Assembly (NCBI RefSeq): GCF_027706725.1
Contig: NZ_JAQFWQ010000013.1
Span: 24,000-87,999, forward strand
Source: Nocardiopsis endophytica
Lineage (GTDB): Bacteria; Actinomycetota; Actinomycetes; Streptosporangiales; Streptosporangiaceae
DNA length: 64,000 bases
Reading direction: 5' to 3'
In this document: positions 59,151 through 64,000 of the stretch, piece after piece
Layout of the letters: each line of letters starts with the position of its first letter
Numbering within the stretch: position 1 is the first letter of the stretch
Notes under the pieces: model-generated
Told to the model about the DNA's origin: nothing
The model's input: only the letters and a program-made list of their open reading frames with translations
The model's database searches: none
Position numbers and translations under genes: made by a program

Positions 59151-59953
59151 CCTTCACCTGCTCTCTGGGCGCCGGGCGCCCGGGGTGCACGGACGGAGAA
59201 GGGGCAACGCGGGGGCACGGCGGCCCCCTCCTCCTCTTCGAGGAAGTACTGGGTCCACTCGCGGTTGCCCGCGGTTCCGTAGTCGCCGAGCACGGGGGCG
59301 GGAGGGACCTCGTCGTAGGCGTCCAGCCGGCCGCGGATGATGCGGCGCGCGTTCCGGCCCCGGGGGCTGGTGCCCTCCAGTCCCTCGAACACGAACCGGG
59401 GCTGGAAGGTGATGCAGAAGTAGGGGAAGCCGCGGCTGCGGCGGCGCTCGTGGGCGGGGGTGTTGACGACCACGAACATGGGCGTCCCGGCGAAGCAGAA
59501 CTCCCAGGTCGGGGACTCGGGGTCGTGGGGGATCCCGTCCGGCCAGGGGTGCGTGTCGAGCGCGTGCACCCGTTGGAGCAGGTCCCAGAACCGGTCCCGG
59601 TAGGCCTTCACCGCGTCGGGGCCCGCCCCGGGGTGGGGGCCCAGAGCACCGCGGTAGACGACCACCAGGGAGGTGCGGCGGCCGATCTCCGGGGCCTCGG
59701 CGGTGTATTCGCCCAGGGCGCGGGCGGTGCCGCGGGCCGCGGCGTCCAGTCCGTCGTCGGCGCCGTCCGGGTCGTCGGCGGTGTCGTCCACGAAGGCGAA
59801 GCGCAGCGTCCCGCGCCGGAGGGCGTCCACTCCGAAGACGCACGGGAAGGGGGAGCGCTCGTCGAGCAGCCGTTCGGTGAACAGCTCCTCGGCGCGGCGT
59901 TTCCAGTCGCCGGGCGCTCTCGGTGGGACGGGGGCCGACATGGAGCCACTCAT
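59147..59953 (-). CDS. YqcI/YcgG-family protein (putative heme-dependent N-hydroxylase)
   Basis: 268 residues from ATG 59953 (GAGGAG 13 nt upstream; ATG 59941 is the alternative). It matches the YqcI/YcgG family: FPCVFGVDALRRGTLRFAFV, PTWEFCFAGTPMFVVVNTPA, HERRRSRGFPYFCITFQPRF. Characterised members (DcsA in D-cycloserine and GntA in guanitoxin synthesis) are heme enzymes that hydroxylate nitrogen of arginine-type substrates. Coupled to a cupin gene and followed by a permease; divergent from a GlxA-type regulator. The substrate cannot be told. Confidence 0.8.
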   Translation of the reverse strand: MSGSMSAPVPPRAPGDWKRRAEELFTERLLDERSPFPCVFGVDALRRGTLRFAFVDDTADDPDGADDGLDAAARGTARALGEYTAEAPEIGRRTSLVVVYRGALGPHPGAGPDAVKAYRDRFWDLLQRVHALDTHPWPDGIPHDPESPTWEFCFAGTPMFVVVNTPAHERRRSRGFPYFCITFQPRFVFEGLEGTSPRGRNARRIIRGRLDAYDEVPPAPVLGDYGTAGNREWTQYFLEEEEGAAVPPRCPFSVRAPRAPGAQRAGEG

Positions 59954-60091
59954 GATGGGAATGTCGCTCCTCGAGCCAGGGTCAGGGGCGGGACGAACGG
60001 GGTGGTGTTCGGGCGGGGGCCGAATCGATGCTCCGCTTTTGCGGGCGCGCCGGGAAAGTGGAAAAACGGCGGGCATGCTTCAATTCATGCC

Positions 60092-61045
60092 ATGCGTGTC
60101 GTATCCGTACTGATCTATAACGGTATGAGTGTCTTCGACTACGCAGTGTCGGCAGAGGTGTGGGGGATCGACCGCACCGGAGCCGGGGTCCCCCGGTTCG
60201 AGCTGCGGCGCTGCGGGGTCGCGGGCGCGACGGCCGCGGCCCACCCCGGGGCGGGCGTGCGCGCCACCCACGGCATGGACGCGGTGGCCGGGTCCGACCT
60301 GGTGGTGGTGCCGGGTGGGCCGGACCCGCTGCTCGACTACCCGCCCGAGCTGCTGGCGGCCCTGCGCAGGGCGGACCGGGAGGGGACCCCGGTCGCGGCG
60401 CTGTGCGGGGCGGCGTTCGCACTGGGGCGGGCGGGGCTGCTGCACGGGCGGCGGGCCACCACCCACTGGATGTGGATCGAGGAGCTGCGCAAGACCTTCC
60501 CGGACGCGGTGGTCGAGGAGGAGGCGCTGTTCGTCAACGACGGCAGCCTGTGGACCTCGGCGGGGACCGCGGCCGGGATCGACCTGTGCCTGCACCTGGT
60601 GCGCGGCGCGCACGGGGCGGACGCGGCGGCGGAGATCGGGCGCCGGATGGTGACCCCGCCGCACCGGTCGGGGGCGCAGCGGCAGTACATCGAGGCGCCG
60701 GTGTCGGGGAGCGACCCCTTCGCCGAGACGCTGGCCTGGGCCAGGGAGAACCTGCACGTGCCGCTGACGGTGCGGCAGCTGGCGGCGCGCGCGGGCATGT
60801 CGGAGCGGACGCTGGCCCGCCGGTTCGTCCAGGCGACGGGGGCGACCCCGCTGCGGTGGCTGCACGACCAGCGGGTGCAGGTGGCCCAGCGGCTGCTGGA
60901 GGGCACCGACCACCCGGTGGAGGCGATCGCGCACAAGGCGGGGTTCGGGTCGTCGGCGGCGATGCGCCGGTCGTTCGGCAGGACGCTGGGGGTGACCCCG
61001 ACGGAGTACCGGGCGGCGTTCCGGGAGCGCGGGGTGGAGTGCTGA
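60092..61045 (+). CDS. GlxA/FtrA-family AraC transcription regulator
   Basis: 317 residues from ATG 60092. N-terminal DJ-1/PfpI domain (LIYNGMSVFDYAVSAEVWGI; CGAAFALGRAGLLHGRRATT with Cys at the elbow) and a C-terminal AraC domain (VRQLAARAGMSERTLARRFV, PTEYRAAFR). Divergent from the YqcI/YcgG-cupin-permease genes with a 138-bp gap, hence their probable regulator. The second regulator of this type in the window. Confidence 0.9.
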   Translation: MRVVSVLIYNGMSVFDYAVSAEVWGIDRTGAGVPRFELRRCGVAGATAAAHPGAGVRATHGMDAVAGSDLVVVPGGPDPLLDYPPELLAALRRADREGTPVAALCGAAFALGRAGLLHGRRATTHWMWIEELRKTFPDAVVEEEALFVNDGSLWTSAGTAAGIDLCLHLVRGAHGADAAAEIGRRMVTPPHRSGAQRQYIEAPVSGSDPFAETLAWARENLHVPLTVRQLAARAGMSERTLARRFVQATGATPLRWLHDQRVQVAQRLLEGTDHPVEAIAHKAGFGSSAAMRRSFGRTLGVTPTEYRAAFRERGVEC

Positions 61046-61150
61046 GCCGGCGCGCCGGCGTGCGGTACTGATGCGGTGGGACCGGTGCGCTGGGGCGGTG
61101 CGTCCGTGTCCTTCCTCCCGGCGGGCGGGATCTCGTGTTCCAATCGGCCC

Positions 61151-61801
61151 ATGCGCAGCCGACAGACCAGGGTCCTCGCTCTCGCCGCCAGGGCCGGGAC
61201 CACCGCCGCCGCCACGGTCACCGCCTTGGCCGTCGCCGTCACAATCGCCCCACCCGCAACAGCGGAGCCGGGCGCCGAGCGAACTTTCGGCGAACCATGG
61301 GCGGACCTGGTCGTGGTGGCGCCGGACCGGCTGCCCGGCGGGGCGAAGGGGTTCATGGTCGGGCACCCGGACATCGAGGAGATCGTGGTGGCCGAGGTGC
61401 GCGACGTGTCCGCAGGGCGGGAGCGGGTCCGCGTCCTGGCCGCCGACCCGGACGAGCTGGCCGGGTTCCAGCGCGTGTTCGGGGAGGAGCGCGCCCAGGG
61501 GGCGTGGGGCGACCTGGGGGAGGGGGCCCTCGTCCCGGCGCCGGGGTCGGAGGAGGCGTTCCCGGGCGAGAACGCGCGCGTGGGCCGCTTCGGCACCTTC
61601 GACGTGGCCGAGCCCGCCAGGCCGCCCTTCCCCGACCTGGACGCCGTCGTCCCCGCAGAGGCGGCGGACGAGTCCGACGCGGGCCGGACGAACGCGGCCC
61701 TGGTATCCGCGCGGTGGGCGGACCTGGAGACGTTGCGGGCGGAGATCCTGGACCACCTCCCGCCCGGTTCCACGGTGGAACAGGTAGCCGCCGAAAGCTA
61801 A
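61151..61801 (+). CDS. Secreted hypothetical protein
   Basis: 216 residues from ATG 61151. Signal peptide with a basic start and hydrophobic core (TTAAATVTALAVAVTIAPPA) and an ATA-type cleavage site. The mature part is acidic (WADLVVVAPDRLPGG, IEEIVVAEVRDVSAG) with no cysteine and no known domain. Its stop overlaps the convergent DUF397 gene by 4 bp. Confidence 0.65.
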   Translation: MRSRQTRVLALAARAGTTAAATVTALAVAVTIAPPATAEPGAERTFGEPWADLVVVAPDRLPGGAKGFMVGHPDIEEIVVAEVRDVSAGRERVRVLAADPDELAGFQRVFGEERAQGAWGDLGEGALVPAPGSEEAFPGENARVGRFGTFDVAEPARPPFPDLDAVVPAEAADESDAGRTNAALVSARWADLETLRAEILDHLPPGSTVEQVAAES

Positions 61802-61980
61802 CCCTCGAGGGGCTGCCGCGCGATCCCTCTGAGGAACGCGGCCCACTCACGTGAGGGGAAGGCGAGCGAGCCGAGGTCGCGGTGCTTGGTGTCCCGAACA
61901 GCGGTGAGAGGGCCTTCGGCGACCTCGACGCAGTCGCCGCCTTGGCCGTCGCTGTAGGTGGACTTGTGCCATCTGGTCAT
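61798..61980 (-). CDS. DUF397 protein
   Basis: 60 residues, one DUF397 unit (WHKSTYSDGQGGDCVEVAEG, AVRDTKHRDLG, EWAAFLRGI). Coupled by ATGA to the XRE regulator upstream. In Streptomyces such pairs (for example WhiJ-like systems) influence development; the role here is not known. Confidence 0.9.
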   Translation of the reverse strand: MTRWHKSTYSDGQGGDCVEVAEGPLTAVRDTKHRDLGSLAFPSREWAAFLRGIARQPLEG

Positions 61981-62786
61981 TGCTCGAATTCCTTCTGCTG
62001 TTCCCGGAGGAGCGCCAAGGACTCACCGACCGACAGTGCCTCGGCCTGCATGGCGCCGAAGAGCGTGGCGATCTTGTTTACCTTCACCGGGTCATCGACG
62101 ACCTCATCACCGATGGCCTTCTCCTGGCAGAGCACCGCCTTGGACTCGTGAAGGGTCATGATCCTGAACGGCGCGCAGATGCCCGGGTGGAGGCCGGTCT
62201 CACGGAGGACCTGGAAACGGATCGTACCGTCATCGACGAGAGACGCGATATGTCGGGCCTGTTCCGCCATGGTCTTAGGGGTGCCGACCACGCGTTTGAT
62301 GACGATCTCGTCGACCACGAACCACAACAGCGGCTTCCTCGGTGTGATCTCCGGAAGGCGCCCGATTCGGCCTTTGACGAGCTGTGCGACGTGCTCGTCG
62401 GTCGCCTGGGGCTCGCGCAACCTGATCAGAGTCCGTGCATAGTCGGGGGTCTGAAGGAGTCCGGGAACGAGTATGGACTGGTATTGGCGGATCTCGCGGC
62501 TGCTCCGCTCCAGCATCAAGGCGTCCAGGAACCAGTCGGGCACCTGGCGTTGCTTGTGCAGGTTGCGCCAGAGACGCACCAGCGTCCCGTCTGTGGAAAG
62601 CGCGTTGTCCAATTTCTCCGCGTGATGCACCTTTGGTGTTCTTGTGCCTAGCTCGAAGGAGCTGATCGCGGACTTGGAGAGCAGGGCCCTTCTGCCGAGG
62701 TCGGTCTGCGTCATCCCTGCTCGTGAGCGTAGAAGCGCCAGCTCGGCACCCCATCGCGCCCAGAGGGGGTCTGGCTTCTGCGGCAT
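61977..62786 (-). CDS. XRE-family regulator with DUF5753
   Basis: 269 residues from ATG 62786. Helix-turn-helix at the N-terminus (AGMTQTDLGRRALLSKSAIS) and the DUF5753 sensor domain (QYQSILVPGLLQTPDYARTL, RFQVLRETGLHPGICAPFRI). The partner of the DUF397 protein that follows in the same operon. Such pairs are abundant in Nocardiopsis and Streptomyces. Confidence 0.92.
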   Translation of the reverse strand: MPQKPDPLWARWGAELALLRSRAGMTQTDLGRRALLSKSAISSFELGTRTPKVHHAEKLDNALSTDGTLVRLWRNLHKQRQVPDWFLDALMLERSSREIRQYQSILVPGLLQTPDYARTLIRLREPQATDEHVAQLVKGRIGRLPEITPRKPLLWFVVDEIVIKRVVGTPKTMAEQARHIASLVDDGTIRFQVLRETGLHPGICAPFRIMTLHESKAVLCQEKAIGDEVVDDPVKVNKIATLFGAMQAEALSVGESLALLREQQKEFEQ

Positions 62787-62950
62787 GTCTTGAGAATGAC
62801 ACAAGCGCGACACGGATTCCACAGGCTTTCCAAGTTTTCCCCGGCCATGTGTCATCGCTGGCCATGTTGGCCGGAGCCCTAGATGGTGGAGTCAGTTGTT
62901 TTCATCACCCGCCACCGTTGGAAGGCGGGTTTCATAGGTGAGGTGGCTCC

Positions 62951-63397
62951 GTGTCTCAGGGAATGCACCACCGAGACTCTCAGCGCTTTTCCGGGCTGCT
63001 CAATCTCCTTTCCATTCTGCTTCTGCTCTGCTGCCCCGTCCTTATGGTGCTCCCGGCGCCTACGGACCACGTACCCCGGCATGCACGTCCGGCCTCGCCC
63101 GCACCACCACCAGAGGACGCGTCGCTCGCGCCCGCTAAGGCGGCGGTGCGACGTGCCTCTAGGAAGGCGCACGTGCCTCCGGACTACGACGCCTTCCTGC
63201 GCGTGCACCAGACGCATTGCAACCACTGGCGGCTGACGTACACCGAAGGGGCTTCCACGCCGTACCGCGCGACCAACAGGGTGGAGCCCGATATCGAACT
63301 GGCGGCCAGCACCCTCGAAGCGCTCGACCACGCGCTGGCCATGTTCGAGCCCCCGGCCTACGACCGGCCGTACATCGACCTGATCCACATGAGATGA
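62951..63397 (+). CDS. Hypothetical membrane-anchored protein
   Basis: 148 residues from GTG 62951 (GAGGTGG upstream). One N-terminal membrane helix (LLNLLSILLLLCCPVLMVLP), a Pro/Ala linker, then a soluble part (HCNHWRLTYTEGAS, LEALDHALAMFEPPAY). No family recognised. Divergent from the XRE regulator with a 164-bp gap. Confidence 0.6.
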   Translation: MSQGMHHRDSQRFSGLLNLLSILLLLCCPVLMVLPAPTDHVPRHARPASPAPPPEDASLAPAKAAVRRASRKAHVPPDYDAFLRVHQTHCNHWRLTYTEGASTPYRATNRVEPDIELAASTLEALDHALAMFEPPAYDRPYIDLIHMR

Positions 63398-64000
63398 AGC
63401 GCGAGGGCGCCTGCCTCGACGTGTTCGGCCGTATTCAGCCGGGCGGATCTGCAGGTCCCCCGCTTCAGGGCCTGGGCCGGGCGGCGGGTGGTCGGAGTGT
63501 CAGGTAGGAGGGCGGCGACGAGGACAGGTCAGCGGCCCTTGCGGCAGCGTCGTCGGCCGTCCGGCGCGTGCATGGTCACCGTGAAGGGCAGCGACGGAGC
63601 AAGCGGGGCGGTTCCCCGGCCCCGCCTGCCGGGCGGCAGGCCCCTGGCGGTCCGGGAGGGCGGCGCGGCTAGGAGGGCGGGTGGTCGTCCGCGTTCGTGG
63701 CGGCCGCCGGGCCGGTGCCCCCTCGGCGATGATCTCGACAGAGGTGCTGTCATTCCGGCGGATTCGGCAGCACTTTCGTCGAGATCATCGCTGAGGGGGT
63801 GGTTCTGGCGGCGCGTACCAGGCATACCGGAGGGCAGGGGTGGTGCCCCGGCGCTGCCGGGTCGCGCCCGGCGCCCGTGCGGGGACACCGGCCACCGGGC
63901 GCGCCTGGGCGCAGGGGCCCGTTGTCCGCCGGGGCGGGCTGCCCTTTCGGGCTCTTGGGGTTGTGTCTTTGGGGGGCCTATGCGGCCTTGCCTAGGGAGG
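63398..64000. other. 600 bp without a convincing gene
   Basis: No reading frame here has a ribosome binding site and protein-like composition. The stretch holds the hairpin at 63718-63799 and otherwise GC-rich sequence of no recognised kind. Confidence 0.6.
63718..63799. repeat. Large hairpin with 22-bp arms
   Basis: Arms at 63718-63739 and 63778-63799 pair over 22 bp with one wobble. An imperfect inner stem (GTGCTG/CAGCAC) continues toward the loop. It shares GATGATCTCG with the terminator hairpin at 324-379. It may be a bidirectional terminator for a gene beyond the window, or a small repeat element. Confidence 0.6.

Noticed and set aside
63529..63888. 119-residue minus-strand frame near the right end
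   Set aside because: No ribosome binding site, Pro/Arg/Gly-rich, and it runs through the hairpin at 63718-63799.

Overview
The window is high-GC DNA from a filamentous actinomycete. DUF397 genes paired with an XRE regulator, GntR/XRE-rich mobile DNA, an FtsK-type conjugation protein and a PknG/GlnX/GlnH locus all fit. Streptosporangiales, possibly Nocardiopsis-like, is my inference from gene families only; no rRNA or tRNA gene is present to confirm it.

Left chromosomal arm (1-10521). The tail of a double DUF397 gene is followed by an NAD(P)H quinone oxidoreductase divergent from a GlxA-type regulator, then a TetR/MFS efflux pair with twin operators and a leaderless promoter. Next come a membrane-anchored class C serine hydrolase, a two-component system, and a tightly coupled minus-strand operon (DUF2089 regulator, small membrane protein, YvlB-like protein, alpha/beta hydrolase).

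Integrated element (about 10522-40862, 30.3 kb). A 57-bp perfect direct repeat marks attL and attR of an actinomycete integrative and conjugative element (AICE). It sits in the 3' end of an acyl-CoA dehydrogenase gene, at the codons around the presumed catalytic glutamate; the element re-supplies the end of the gene with synonymous codons. The element carries a tyrosine integrase and excisionase, an FtsK/TraB DNA translocase followed by a dense array of GTTCC/GGAAC palindromes, and a replication-relaxation protein beside strong inverted repeats. A replication-like block follows (sliding-clamp-like protein, DEDDh exonuclease, DnaB-N/DUF3987 protein), with two Nudix proteins, a PP2C-like protein, two GntR and two XRE regulators, and about fifteen small proteins of unknown function. 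The left end is a cargo zone: a serine recombinase fused in frame to a P-loop ATPase, an Abi_C/HEPN-like abortive infection protein and a decayed PIN-domain gene. The GntR at 21784-22125 is divergent from a promoter whose -35/-10 spacer holds a perfect operator, the likely master switch of the transfer operon.

Right chromosomal arm (40863-64000). Housekeeping and signalling genes follow: acyl-CoA dehydrogenase with a divergent TetR, release factor 3, citrate synthase, an HdeD-like protein and a second NarL-type two-component system. Then comes a seven-gene signalling locus: coiled-coil protein, PknG-like kinase, PP2C phosphatase, VWA protein, FHA protein, GlnX and GlnH. An APC permease, a cupin and a YqcI/YcgG (heme N-hydroxylase family) protein, divergent from a second GlxA-type regulator, form a small candidate metabolic cluster. 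The window ends with a secreted protein, an XRE/DUF397 pair, a small membrane protein and about 600 bp without a convincing gene but with a large hairpin.
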